From Streptomyces sp. NRRL F-5122 (lineage in GTDB: Bacteria > Actinomycetota > Actinomycetes > Streptomycetales > Streptomycetaceae): a DNA stretch of 36,568 bases. The stretch spans positions 1-36,568 of the forward strand of contig NZ_LMWH01000265.1 of the NCBI RefSeq assembly GCF_001507435.1, in the 5' to 3' direction. Of this stretch, positions 8,521-17,656 are shown piece after piece (the first letter of the stretch is position 1; each line of letters begins with the position of its first letter). A program made the translations under genes and the position numbers. The notes beneath the pieces are model-generated. The model was not told the origin of the DNA. It saw only the letters and a list, made by a program, of their open reading frames with translations, and did not search any database.

Positions 8521-8552
8521 ACGGCCGCCCCGCCGACCAAGGAAGACGCACA

Positions 8553-9581
8553 ATGAAAGACAGCCACGACTCCCCGCCGGAAACCGCGGGCGCGGTGCCC
8601 AGCTGGCGCGAGATCCACCATGGCGGCTCAGCGGAGGCCGAAGAGGCGCACTTCCGCGACCTGGCGGACGTCATCGTCGGCATCCAGCGGGCCAACAAGC
8701 AGAAATCCGGCTCGCAGGTCTCCCGGCGGACGTTCCACGCCAAGATCGTCGTCGGCGTGGACAACGCCGAACTCGCCTTCCGGGACGATCTGCCCGCCGA
8801 CCTGCGCGCCGGAAACTTCACCGACGGGGCACGGCTGCCGGCCATCGTCCGGCTGTCCAACGCCAGCGGCACCGTCCGGACCGACACCAGCCCCGACCTT
8901 CGCGGCGCAGCACTGAAGATCGCCCTCCCCGGTGGCAGCGAGCACGACCTCCTCATGACCAGCTATCCGGTCTCCCACGCCCGTAACGCCGCCCAGTTCG
9001 TTGAGATCGCCAGGATCGGCGCCGGTCCCAAAGCCCTGGTCCTGCCGCGCATGCTGGCGAAGTTCGGCCCCTCGGAGACCGCACGCATCCTCGGTAATCT
9101 CAAGAAGGCCAACCGCCCATCGGCCAGCCTGGCGCAGGAGTCCTACTGGAGTCGCGGGGCCGTCCTGTGGGGCGAGACCGGACCCGTCAGGTTCCGCCTC
9201 AGTCCGCTCGGCGCGCCCACTGCGCCTGCCCTGCGGCCGGACTCAACGGACGGACTCCAAGCCGACTTCGCCGCCCGGTTGAACACCTCGCCGGTGCGGT
9301 TCGCCCTCCACCTCCAAAAGTACGTCAGTGAGCGGCTCACCCCGATCGAGGACGGGGCAGTCGAATGGAAGGAAGCAGTCTCGCCCTGGCTCGGCGTGGC
9401 CACCCTGACGATCCCCGCCCAGAGCATCCTCGGCACCAAGGGACGAGCTACCCGCGACCGCATCGACACCCTCGCATTCAACCCCTGGCACGCTCCTGCG
9501 GAGTTCCGCCCACTCGGCAATCTCAACCGTGCCCGCCGCACGGTCTACGTGGCCAGCGCCAGGGAGTGGCAAGCCCGGTAG
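8553..9581 (+). CDS. Catalase-family haem protein
   Basis: This 342-residue protein is shorter than true catalases (about 480 or more) and matches the catalase-like subgroup typified by y4iL. Recognisable blocks are 'SRRTFHAKIVVGVDNAELAF' with the likely distal His, 'VRLSNASG...SPDLRGAALKI' corresponding to the catalase R-x-S...D-x-RG-x-A-x-K stretch, and the C-terminal 'NPWHAPAEFRPLGNLNRARR' signature of this subgroup. Likely activity: peroxidase or weak catalase on H2O2 or organic hydroperoxides; the substrate is unproven. Context supports removal of H2O2 from the upstream ThDP enzyme (inference). GGAAG lies before ATG 8553. It is the last gene of the cassette; the repeat-B hairpin lies about 230 bases downstream. 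Confidence 0.82.
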   Translation: MKDSHDSPPETAGAVPSWREIHHGGSAEAEEAHFRDLADVIVGIQRANKQKSGSQVSRRTFHAKIVVGVDNAELAFRDDLPADLRAGNFTDGARLPAIVRLSNASGTVRTDTSPDLRGAALKIALPGGSEHDLLMTSYPVSHARNAAQFVEIARIGAGPKALVLPRMLAKFGPSETARILGNLKKANRPSASLAQESYWSRGAVLWGETGPVRFRLSPLGAPTAPALRPDSTDGLQADFAARLNTSPVRFALHLQKYVSERLTPIEDGAVEWKEAVSPWLGVATLTIPAQSILGTKGRATRDRIDTLAFNPWHAPAEFRPLGNLNRARRTVYVASAREWQAR

Positions 9582-9597
9582 CGGCCGCCGCCGAGTG

Positions 9598-9777
9598 TCA
9601 ACCCGCATCGGCCAGTAGAACTCCGTGCAGAGGCCGCACGGACAGGCAAGGTGGAGGACCGTAGAAACGGCCCCACATGAACTCCAGCTCATCCATGCTC
9701 AACAGGGGTGCAGCCGCCACCGACAGCCCTGCCGTTACCCACCCGCGGGAAAAGCCGTTGAACACGGCATCGCGCAT
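9598..9777 (-). pseudogene. Short minus-strand ORF in repeat copy B
   Basis: ATG 9777 is preceded by a G-rich binding site (GGGGGGA). The 59-residue product begins MRDAVFNGFSRGWVTAGLSV and contains MDELEFMWGRFYG. The same peptide continues off the window's left edge in copy A, where it reads ...RGRVYGADYEY. After FYG copy B diverges, so it is probably a 3'-truncated duplicate. I do not recognise the family. It runs against the catalase gene, ending 17 bases from its stop. Confidence 0.35.
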
Positions 9778-9874
9778 TGACAATCCGTCCCCCCGCGGAA
9801 CGCGACGCGACAGAGGCCCGAACCCCACCCGGCTTCGGGCCTCTGCTCATACCCAAGACGCACGTCCGGCCCTA
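9661..9874. repeat. Direct repeat copy B (~214 bp)
   Basis: This is the second copy of the repeat at 19-229, in the same orientation. It keeps the hairpin, the minus-strand reading frame and the right-end sequence CACGTCCGGCCCTA. Copy B has a few extra bases compared with copy A. Confidence 0.85.
9811..9845. terminator. Hairpin terminator in repeat copy B
   Basis: CAGAGGCCCGAA (9811-9822) and TTCGGGCCTCTG (9834-9845) form a perfect 12-bp stem with an 11-nt loop. It lies 230 bases after the catalase-family gene and could terminate that transcript. Confidence 0.65.
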
Positions 9875-9941
9875 CTCCCGCCGTAGATCGTGATCCTGGA
9901 GCGGAGGCCGCTCGAAGTAAAGCACCGCCGGCTCAACCGGC

Positions 9942-10091
9942 ATGACCAAAACCGTCCAATGGGACCATCCCTCCAACGCCCCCTTCGACCAGCGCGCCAC
10001 CATCAACGGCCGCCCGATGCTACGCATCAGCGCCGGCGGACTCACCGGCTACCGGGTATCGCAGAGCAACGTCACCACCGACGGTCTCTGA
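9942..10091 (+). CDS. Small hypothetical protein
   Basis: A 49-residue ORF from ATG 9942 starts MTKTVQWDHPSNAPFDQRAT and contains INGRPMLRISAGGLTGYRV. The protein-like composition and G/C third positions suggest real or recently real coding. I recall similar openings in longer small actinomycete proteins, so this may be a truncated version. No clear ribosome binding site is seen. Function unknown. Confidence 0.35.
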   Translation: MTKTVQWDHPSNAPFDQRATINGRPMLRISAGGLTGYRVSQSNVTTDGL

Positions 10092-10113
10092 CACACCTGC
10101 CGCGGCGCGGGGC

Positions 10114-10377
10114 TCATGACCCATCGAGCCCCGCATCCGAGGACTTCACGGTGATCAGATGGAGACCGAGACGCTGCTGGGCGGGTAGCAGTGGCACGGC
10201 CCCCGTCCAGGGCAGCGCTGGGGCAGTCCTGCTGTGGTGGAAGTGGTGTTGAACCGCGCGGTGCAGGAGTTGCTGTCCCGGCGAGCCGCTGGCCACGTAC
10301 ACGATCTGCAGCAGGAATTCGCCCTGCCCCGCGTTCGGCTGACGGGCAGCACCCGAGCACAGAGGACGGTGCATCAT
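10114..10377 (-). CDS. Small ORF coupled to the histidine kinase
   Basis: The ATG at 10377 overlaps the kinase stop (ATGA), so translation could be coupled. The 87-residue product contains GQGEFLLQIVYVASGSPGQQ and ends LPAQQRLGLHLITVKSSDAG. Third positions are mostly G/C, consistent with coding. I see no response-regulator receiver or HTH motif, so it is not the kinase's usual partner. It could be a small accessory protein, a remnant or a spurious ORF. Confidence 0.3.
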   Translation of the reverse strand: MMHRPLCSGAARQPNAGQGEFLLQIVYVASGSPGQQLLHRAVQHHFHHSRTAPALPWTGAVPLLPAQQRLGLHLITVKSSDAGLDGS

Positions 10378-11537
10378 GCCATCGCCCGGTTGTCGACTTG
10401 CTGAGGCACAGGTATCCGCAGCGCAACCGTCGTGCCTTGCCCGGGGGTGCTCTCGACTTTGATTTCGGCGTCGATGAGGTCTGCACGCTCGTGCATGGCT
10501 GAGAGCCCCACACCTTGCAATGCTGCGGATGGGCAATATACATCTGGGTGGTTGGGGCGACGGCCGACAGTCATGGATGTCGGCATACCGCACCCGTCGT
10601 CCGCGACAGTAAGCGTCACCGTACGGTCATTGATCTGCACACCCACGGTTATCCGCGTAGGGCCGCTGTGCTTGACTGCGTTAGTCAGCGCTTCTTGTAC
10701 GATCCGATATGCGTGGGCTTGTGTCTCCGACGTCAGAAGATCGTTGGCGCAGCCTTCCCGGTGAGACATTTGCAAGCGGACGGAAATCCCGAAGGTCTCT
10801 TCAGTTCGTCTGCACAAGGCATCCAAGGCCGGGCACAGTCCCAACTCGTCCAGTGCGGCTGGCCTCAGATCTACGATCAGATGGCGCAGCGAGGTGATTT
10901 GGTTGCCGACCAGGTCACGGGCCTGCTCGATGGCCCTGCGCATGGTCTCCGGGCGGCCGTCGGCGGTGGCTGCTGACAGTGCAACTTGGACTGCGCCTAG
11001 TTCCTGGAGAGTGTCGTCGTGCAGTTCGCGGGCCCAGCGCCGGCGCTCGTGCTCTTCACCGTCGTGACGTGCTTGACTGCGTTCCCGCTGCAGAAGTCGC
11101 TGGCGCTGTATCGTGCTTCGCCTGGTGGAGGCAGCGTAGACGGCCAGCAGCAGAGGGATCACGTGGAGTCCGTTGAGAAGTGGCTGCTGCGCGATACGGA
11201 CCAGGCACGCGACAGCCACCAGAGAGGCCAGGGCAGTGGCTACGACCAGAAGAACGCGATTTCCGGAACGGTTCAGCGACGCTGACACGAGGTAGGACGC
11301 TGCGCCTGCCAGGGACAGCGCAAGTTCCGGGAGCAGTGGGCCATCCATGATCTCGATGAGAATCGCGGACACGAGAAGGAAGGTCCCCGCTGCCTCGAGA
11401 GCTAGGCCCGCGCGGGTCGGCGGAGGGCTGAGCGAAATCATGCCACCAGGCTGCTTTCCCCGGCCGCGGGGAATCATGAGCAGGCTCGACCAACCGGCCA
11501 TAGTGAGATCCAGAATGCGGGAACGGTGATCGCGCAC
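10374..11537 (-). CDS. NarL-type sensor histidine kinase (HisKA_3), orphan
   Basis: This 387-residue membrane kinase has about four or five hydrophobic segments between residues 45 and 145. A charged coiled linker leads to the HisKA_3 phospho-acceptor motif ERRRWARELHDDTLQELG (His near residue 172). The ATPase domain follows, with N-box 'AYRIVQEALTNAVKHSG', G1-box VADDGCGMP and G2-box GVGLSAMHERADLI. This is the DesK/NarX type that normally phosphorylates a LuxR-class response regulator, but none is adjacent. The long frame starts at GTG 11537; internal ATGs (for example just before AGWSSLL) are equally possible, and no strong binding site decides. It is divergent from the LAL regulator across a 510-base gap. 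Confidence 0.88.
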   Translation of the reverse strand: MRDHRSRILDLTMAGWSSLLMIPRGRGKQPGGMISLSPPPTRAGLALEAAGTFLLVSAILIEIMDGPLLPELALSLAGAASYLVSASLNRSGNRVLLVVATALASLVAVACLVRIAQQPLLNGLHVIPLLLAVYAASTRRSTIQRQRLLQRERSQARHDGEEHERRRWARELHDDTLQELGAVQVALSAATADGRPETMRRAIEQARDLVGNQITSLRHLIVDLRPAALDELGLCPALDALCRRTEETFGISVRLQMSHREGCANDLLTSETQAHAYRIVQEALTNAVKHSGPTRITVGVQINDRTVTLTVADDGCGMPTSMTVGRRPNHPDVYCPSAALQGVGLSAMHERADLIDAEIKVESTPGQGTTVALRIPVPQQVDNRAMA

Positions 11538-12047
11538 CGCATCTACGGTCTCGGGAACCGTGGAATCTCCGCGACGATCGCAAGCGCCGACTCCTGGGCC
11601 AGCTACCGCATGCGAGCTTGATCACCAGATGGTCATCGGTAAGTGCAACTGTAGTCACCTGCGAGCTTGGGGGCTCGACGGCACAACTGTGGGCGGCGGT
11701 GGACCTTGGGACCAGCGGCGGCGACTCGCCACGGACCACATCTCGATCACCTCCACCACAGCCACACGCACGCGCTACCACGGTATATCCAGGTCGATTG
11801 CAGGGCAGCCCTACATTGTGCGCATACAGCAAACCCGCAGCCGGATGTGCAGCAGTTCCGCGGTATGGGGCTCACGGCCGGGCCGAGTGGGGGTGCCGTA
11901 TTTCTCGCACGGTGTGGACAGGCTATTACCGAACCCCTGAGCCAAGGCCCGGGCTCCCGACCGGCCTCCGCGGTCTGTAGGCGTCCAAGCAGTCACTCAG
12001 CGTGTTCGGAGGCGGCAGAGGCCGGCCGCCACGGGTAGATTGGCAGC
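11538..12047. other. Divergent intergenic region
   Basis: About 510 bases lie between the divergent histidine kinase and LAL regulator. Several open frames exist, but none gives a recognisable protein. Promoters for both genes should lie here; I could not single out reliable -35/-10 pairs. Confidence 0.4.
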
Positions 12048-14819
12048 ATGCTCCTACCGGGGCGGTCCGAACTTTTTGTCGGTCGGCGTGCCGAATTCGC
12101 GATGTTCGACCGCTGGCAGGACGCGGTCCGGGCCGGTCGAGGTAGCGCCCTGGTCGTCCGAGGTGAGCCTGGCATTGGCAAGTCCGCCTTGCTCGACCAC
12201 ATGACTGCGGCCGCAGTCGGCTTCCAAGTGGTGCGGGCCGGAGGCGTCGAAGCAGAGGTAGAACTGCCCACAGGGGTATTGCACCAGGTGTGCGCGCCGC
12301 TTCTTGCCGCGCTCGATCAGCTGCCGGCGCCGCAGCAGGATGCCCTCGCTGTGGCCTTCGGGCTGCGCAGACGGCCGGCGCCTGACCGTCTCATGCTGGG
12401 ACTGGCAGTGCTCGGCCTGCTTTCTGAGGTCGCCACCCGCAACCCGCTGATCTGCGTCGTCGACGACGCCCAGTGGCTCGACTCCGGCTCTGCCCAGGCA
12501 CTGACCTTTGTGGCGCACCACGTCGGAGCGGAGCCTCTCGGCATCGTATTCGCCACGCGCCGCACCTGTGACGACCTGCGCGGGTTGCCGGAAGTGGCGC
12601 TGACCGGGCTCAGTCGTGGCGACGCCCGCGTGGTCCTCCGCTCGGCTCTGCACGCACCCTTGGACGAGAGTGTCATGGAGCGCATCGTGACCGAGTCCCG
12701 GGGAAATCCGTTGGCCCTGCTTGAACTTCCCAAGACCGTGACGGCTGCCAGCTTTGCGGGCGGCTTCGGCCTGACGGACTCTGTGGCCCTGCCGGATCGG
12801 ATCGAAAGCATTTTCCGCCGCCGCATCCGCTTCCTTCCACCAGCCACGCAGACACTGCTCCTGATCGCCGCGGCGGAGCCGACCGGCGATCCCGCGCTGA
12901 TGTGGCAAGCGGCGGAATGCCTGGGCATCGACGTCCTGGCCGCATCGGCTGCCGAAGCGGATGGGCTGCTGTCGATCGGGACCCAGGTCGTCTTCCGACA
13001 CCCGCTTGTGCGGTCAGCAGTCTATTCCGCTGCGTCGCCACCCCAGCGGCGGAGCGTACACCGGGCCCTGGCCGAGGCCATCGGCTCCCAGGACCCAGAC
13101 CGGCGTGCCTGGCATCGCGCGCAGGCTGCAGCAGGGTGCGACGAGGAAGCGGCACTGGACCTCGAAAGATCAGCTCACCGGGCACTGGCCCGGGGCGGCG
13201 TCGCCGCGGCGGCGGCCTTCCTGGAGCGATCAGTCGCACTCACCGCAGCCCCTGCCGCGCGGTCGAAGCGGGCGCTGGCCGCGGCACGCGCCAAACAGCA
13301 GGCCGGTGCCTACGACAGCGCTCTCCACCTGCTGGCCCTGGCCGAGAGAGGGCCGGCGGACAAGCTTCGGGCGGCCAACACCGAACTGCTACGCGGACAG
13401 ATCGCGTTCGCTCGCAGCTTCGGCAGCGGCGCCGTTCCCATGCTGCTGCGCGCGGCGCGCCGCTTCGAGTCGATCGATGCCTCGCGCGCCAGGGACGTCC
13501 ATCTGCAGGCCCTGGCAGCCGCATTGCTGGCCGGTCGGCTGAGCGACTGCGGGATCGGCGCAGTCGCCGAGAGCGCTCGCCGTGCATCCGCAACTCGAGC
13601 TCGACACGCGCCTGACCTGCTGCTGGAGGGCTTTACGCGGCTGATGGCCGAAGGGCCCCGTACCGGTGTCCCCGTACTGCGCAGAGCCGTCACGGCCTTC
13701 ATCGAAGATGATCTCGCCCCGGAGGAAGAATGGCACTGGCTGTGGCTGGCCGGTCATGCCGCCGGACTGCTGTGGGACGACAAGGCATGGCAGTCGCTGG
13801 CCATACGGCTGCTGCGGTCCTGCGAGGAACGGGGTGCGCTCAGCATGCTGCCCGTCGCCATGGCCACACGCGCGGGAGCGCACCTCTTTGCCGGGGAACT
13901 ACAGAAGGCCGAATCGCTGGCTGCGACGGCTGCTGACGTCACCGCCATGACAGGAGCCGGCCTGGCCCCCTATGCCGAGGTGGGTCTGGCCGTCTTCCGC
14001 GGCCGGGACACTGAGGCCACCGCCGTGATCCATAGCGCAACCCGAGACGCGATAACCCGGGGTGAAGGTGTCGCCCTGACGTTCCTGCAATGGGCTGCCG
14101 CCGTCCTCCACAACGGTGCAGGGCACTACGCCCAAGCTCTGGAGTCCGCGCGGCAAGCCAGCGCTGACACGCACGTTCAGCGGTTCCGCAACTGGGCGTT
14201 GGTCGAAGGCATCGAAGCGGCGACGCGTACGGGCCAGCAGGACACAGCCCATCAGGCGCTGAAGGACCTACGCGAGACGACCCGTTTCTGCTCCACCGAC
14301 TGGGCCGTAGGCATCGAGGCGCGCTGCCGGGCTCTGCTCGCCGACGACCCGCACGCCGAGGACCTGTACCGTACAGCCGTCGGCCGACTGCGGCGCACCG
14401 GCGTCCACACCGAAGCAGCTCGTGCCCGGCTTCTGTACGGGGAGTGGCTGCGGCGCAAGCGCCGCCATGTCCAGGCAAGGCACCAACTGCGGCAGGCGTT
14501 GGAGATGTTCACGGGATTCGGCATGGACAGCTTCGCAGAACGGACCCGCAGCGAACTCTCAGCAGCCGGAGAGCGCGCCCACGAGCAGCGGCCCGGTCCG
14601 AGCGAGCAGCTCACCTCCCAGGAAAAGAGAATTGCCCTGCTTGCGGCCGAAGGAGTCACCAATGCGGCAATCGCGTCACGGCTGTTCATCAGCGCCAACA
14701 CGGTCGACTACCACCTGCGCAAAGTCTTCAAAAAGCTCGATGTCACCTCGCGTACCCAACTCGCCTGGCGGCTGCTGCAGGACGACCGAACGGTGCCGGG
14801 AGACACAGACCACTCCTGA
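12048..14819 (+). CDS. LAL-type LuxR-family regulator with AAA ATPase domain
   Basis: This 923-residue protein has the full LAL architecture. The N-terminal STAND/AAA ATPase domain has Walker A GEPGIGKSAL (39-48) and Walker B LICVVDDAQWLD (about 135-146). A long helical TPR-like middle region spans about residues 330-830. The C-terminal LuxR HTH runs from LTSQEKRIALLAAEGVTNAA to SANTVDYHLRKVFKKLDV. Such regulators activate transcription after ATP-dependent oligomerisation, often in antibiotic or sugar-use clusters. No biosynthetic cluster adjoins it here, so its target is unknown. Start: ATG 12048. Confidence 0.92.
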   Translation: MLLPGRSELFVGRRAEFAMFDRWQDAVRAGRGSALVVRGEPGIGKSALLDHMTAAAVGFQVVRAGGVEAEVELPTGVLHQVCAPLLAALDQLPAPQQDALAVAFGLRRRPAPDRLMLGLAVLGLLSEVATRNPLICVVDDAQWLDSGSAQALTFVAHHVGAEPLGIVFATRRTCDDLRGLPEVALTGLSRGDARVVLRSALHAPLDESVMERIVTESRGNPLALLELPKTVTAASFAGGFGLTDSVALPDRIESIFRRRIRFLPPATQTLLLIAAAEPTGDPALMWQAAECLGIDVLAASAAEADGLLSIGTQVVFRHPLVRSAVYSAASPPQRRSVHRALAEAIGSQDPDRRAWHRAQAAAGCDEEAALDLERSAHRALARGGVAAAAAFLERSVALTAAPAARSKRALAAARAKQQAGAYDSALHLLALAERGPADKLRAANTELLRGQIAFARSFGSGAVPMLLRAARRFESIDASRARDVHLQALAAALLAGRLSDCGIGAVAESARRASATRARHAPDLLLEGFTRLMAEGPRTGVPVLRRAVTAFIEDDLAPEEEWHWLWLAGHAAGLLWDDKAWQSLAIRLLRSCEERGALSMLPVAMATRAGAHLFAGELQKAESLAATAADVTAMTGAGLAPYAEVGLAVFRGRDTEATAVIHSATRDAITRGEGVALTFLQWAAAVLHNGAGHYAQALESARQASADTHVQRFRNWALVEGIEAATRTGQQDTAHQALKDLRETTRFCSTDWAVGIEARCRALLADDPHAEDLYRTAVGRLRRTGVHTEAARARLLYGEWLRRKRRHVQARHQLRQALEMFTGFGMDSFAERTRSELSAAGERAHEQRPGPSEQLTSQEKRIALLAAEGVTNAAIASRLFISANTVDYHLRKVFKKLDVTSRTQLAWRLLQDDRTVPGDTDHS

Positions 14820-15158
14820 CGCCGCATGCTGGAGGAAGCCGCAATCATATGGCGCCGCGGGAGGAAGGCTTCTGCCTGTCTGTCGCCTTCGATCCGGCAT
14901 CCGCGCCTACCGCCGGCAGCAGCCCGCCACCAGACCGAGCCACCCCGGGGCGCACCTCCACCGAAGCCGGTCCGTGCGGGATGTTCAGCCGACCGTCGCG
15001 GTGGCCGCTTGTGTACCCGGCGGGGCTGGGCGAAGTAGGCCCAATTGGCGAGTGGCAGCCTCAGATTGGGCGCGGTATTTCGCAACGCGAACCAGAAGCC
15101 GAGCGAGCCAGCACATTACAGTGAGTTGCGTCTTGTCCGCTCGCAGGCATGACGGTGG
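14820..15158. other. Convergent intergenic region
   Basis: About 340 bases separate the ends of the LAL gene (plus) and the SpoIIE-type phosphatase (minus). I see no gene and no strong terminator hairpin. Confidence 0.4.
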
Positions 15159-16649
15159 TCAACTCGCTTCGCCAGTTCGTGTACTGGCCCGGCCGTCCTC
15201 GATGTCTGGTGCGACGAACGCCTGCCGGACAGCTTTGGTGGCATTCTGTACAGGGGCCTGACAACCGCGTTGCCGGCCGTCGCCGCATCCATGCCCGTCG
15301 ACGCGATCCCCTGGTCCCTGTGCGGCACCCTCCGTGCTCGTCATGCTGCCGGCGGTGCTCAAGTCACCGGTCGGCCGGAAGGTGTGCTGGATAGCCACCA
15401 TGGCAAGGTCGTCGCCCAGATGCTTGCCGGTGTGGGTGTCCAGGTCCTGGCTGACATGCTGCAGCAGGCCGTTCGGGCACCGCCACGTCCAGGTGGCGGC
15501 CCGGTCGAGGATAGGAAAGAAACAGCCGGTCGTGTTGCGGGCCTCGATCAGACCGTCGGTGTAGAGCAGCAGGGTGTCTCCCGAGCCGAATGGATAGGTG
15601 TCCACGTGGTAGTCGTCCGGCCTTGCCCCGGCCAGTCCGAGCGGGGGCGTGGGTTGGGATGGCAGCAGCCTGGTGATTCGATCGCCGTGCCTCAGCAGCG
15701 GTGCCGGGTGTCCCCAGTTGACGGCCTGTATGACCAGTTCGTCGTCGGGGATCTCGACCAGAACGGCGGTGACGAACCGCTCCCAGCCATCGGGATCGCT
15801 GTCGGCCACCTGAGCGAGATGCCTCCGGACGCTGTTCTCCAGGGCAGCGGCCAACTCAGGCAGTGCGTGGTGCTGGTGGGCGGCCTCCCGGAAGGCACCC
15901 AGCAGCGCGGAGGCGTCTTCGATTGCCGACAGACCCTTACCTCGGACGTCCCCGATCAGGAAGCGGGTCGTGCGCCCGGTCCGGGCGGCGGCGTACAGGT
16001 CACCGCCGACCATCGCATAGGCCGTGGCTGCCCGATACACCGAAGCAACGTTCAACGGGCCCAACTGTCCGGAGAGCGGCCGGAGCAGAACCCGCTGAGC
16101 CGCCTCCGACACCGCCCACACCTGGTGGAGAACCCGCAGGTGCCGGTCATGCCGTTCCCGGGCACCGAGGATGAGGAGGGCCACCACCACCAACGTGCCG
16201 AGGTGGATGAGCAGCAGGGGCGAATGCAGCAGGCCGTCGGCCTGGTCGACGACGATCACTACGGCGGTGAGGGCCATGATGACACCCGCCGCAAAGCGGG
16301 TACGCCTGACGGGCAGCAAGGCGGAGGCGATGAGAGGCGCAAATATGGAGTAGTCCGACCAAGGGACTCCACCGCCCGGCGGCAGGCCCATTTGCATCGC
16401 ACAGGTAGCGATACTGGCGAGGGCGAGCAATGGCCACAGCCGCCAGGGCCGTGCTCGAACGGTCGGTGCGGACGTCAAGGCCTTTCCGCGGTCGATTCCC
16501 GGCAGGCGAAGCCGCGGCCGCTGTGAGGGGTCTCTGCGCCCCCCGTCGGAGGGCGCCAGAGACCCCTTTCCGGAAGTCTCCGCGGTCACGGAGACAACGG
16601 ACACGGCCCACAGTCGATTGAAGCTGATTCTCATTGACGGCCTCTTCAC
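15159..16649 (-). CDS. Membrane-bound SpoIIE/RsbU-type PP2C phosphatase
   Basis: This 496-residue protein has a hydrophobic N-terminal half (about four or five segments, residues 70-160). A linker resembling a signalling helix (HDRHLRVLHQVWAVSEAAQR) leads to a SpoIIE PP2C domain. Metal-binding signatures are visible: 'YAMVGGDLYAAART' and FLIGDVRGKGLSAIEDA carry the first Asp residues, and 'GDTLLLYTDGLIEARN' is the TDG motif. Also typical are NWGHPAPLLRHG and LPSQPTPPLGL. Such enzymes dephosphorylate anti-sigma-factor antagonists and control stress or developmental sigma factors. About 85 residues after the domain look unstructured. Start: ATG 16649; a shorter start at an internal ATG is possible. 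Confidence 0.87.
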   Translation of the reverse strand: MKRPSMRISFNRLWAVSVVSVTAETSGKGSLAPSDGGRRDPSQRPRLRLPGIDRGKALTSAPTVRARPWRLWPLLALASIATCAMQMGLPPGGGVPWSDYSIFAPLIASALLPVRRTRFAAGVIMALTAVVIVVDQADGLLHSPLLLIHLGTLVVVALLILGARERHDRHLRVLHQVWAVSEAAQRVLLRPLSGQLGPLNVASVYRAATAYAMVGGDLYAAARTGRTTRFLIGDVRGKGLSAIEDASALLGAFREAAHQHHALPELAAALENSVRRHLAQVADSDPDGWERFVTAVLVEIPDDELVIQAVNWGHPAPLLRHGDRITRLLPSQPTPPLGLAGARPDDYHVDTYPFGSGDTLLLYTDGLIEARNTTGCFFPILDRAATWTWRCPNGLLQHVSQDLDTHTGKHLGDDLAMVAIQHTFRPTGDLSTAGSMTSTEGAAQGPGDRVDGHGCGDGRQRGCQAPVQNATKAVRQAFVAPDIEDGRASTRTGEAS

Positions 16650-17656
16650 GTCAGCAGCCGTGAGCCCGGCTACACGGCACGGTTCAATCGGTCCTAAAAC
16701 ACAATCGGTTAGTGAAGCGGATCAATCGCCAGTCCCGAAGTACCTCTGCTGGACTACGAAAACGCGATGTCAGCGGGTGACTCCGCCACGGCGCAGAAGC
16801 CCCAGACGGGGGATACCGGCTGCCTCTGCTTCGGTGCCTGCACGGGCCATGTGTGCGACTGTCGTCAAGGGCATCGGCTGGAAAGCCACTTGCTACATGG
16901 TGATCCAGACCCCGTGCTCACGCGCAATAGCCTGTTCGCGCATCACCCGGCCAAAGAGGGACATCAGCTTCTGGCCTCGGCAACGACGCAAGCAGCGGCA
17001 GGCACCGTCGTGGGCGAGCACCTCGCCGCCGCGATCTGCCAGGCCGATGTTCTCCTTCTGACGAAGTTCAAGGAGGGACACGTCGCCTTCCCCACCCGGC
17101 GAGTAGCGCCATGGTCGTAGAGGTCCGGTACACCTCTGGGTCGTATGAGGCGGGTGGCACCGCTCTCGTGCGAGCCCCCGTGCCCAATGTGCAGGAGCGG
17201 TGCCCGACGGCGGCATGCCTCGCGCAGGGTGGCGGAGGAAGCACGCAGGGTGACGCATCTGGTCATGATCCAATCGCTTTCCGCTCAGTGCGGCGGGCCC
17301 CCAACGGATGCCGCTGCAGACACCCGCGGGTCCCGGATCATTCGCAACGGTAGACACATGCCGCCAACGGAAGGCACCACGTAAATGCGTAGTCGCACCA
17401 GCCTGGCGGTGCGCCTCGCCCACGCGCTCGAATCCATCACCCCTTGCCGCTCCACGCCCCGTGTGTGCCCTCACCATTGCAAGACCGCCCTCGCCGTAAC
17501 GGCGCCAGCCGGGCTCCTGGCATAACGCTGTCCGCGCCTGTTTCAGACAGGGTGCTGTCAATACACGGGCGTTGACGCTCTCGAGGGCGCCGCGGGCGCG
17601 GTCCGTTCGCCCCTGGCTGAGCTGATCAGCGGTGGACGCTCGCTCGGATCAGGACA
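16650..17656. other. About 1 kb without a recognisable gene
   Basis: Open frames occur here (the longest on the minus strand covers 16893-17561), but none shows a domain. Codon third positions are mixed, and frames overlap on both strands without a clear favourite. It borders a decayed region and is probably gene debris. Confidence 0.4.

Noticed and set aside
15270..16526. A 418-residue plus-strand open frame opposite the SpoIIE phosphatase
   Set aside because: The composition (Gly, Gln, Arg, Val) and lack of motifs mark it as a shadow; the minus strand has all PP2C motifs.
16893..17561. A 222-residue minus-strand open frame in the gene-poor stretch
   Set aside because: There is no recognisable domain, no clear ribosome binding site and many Arg, His and Cys residues; probably chance in G/C-rich debris.
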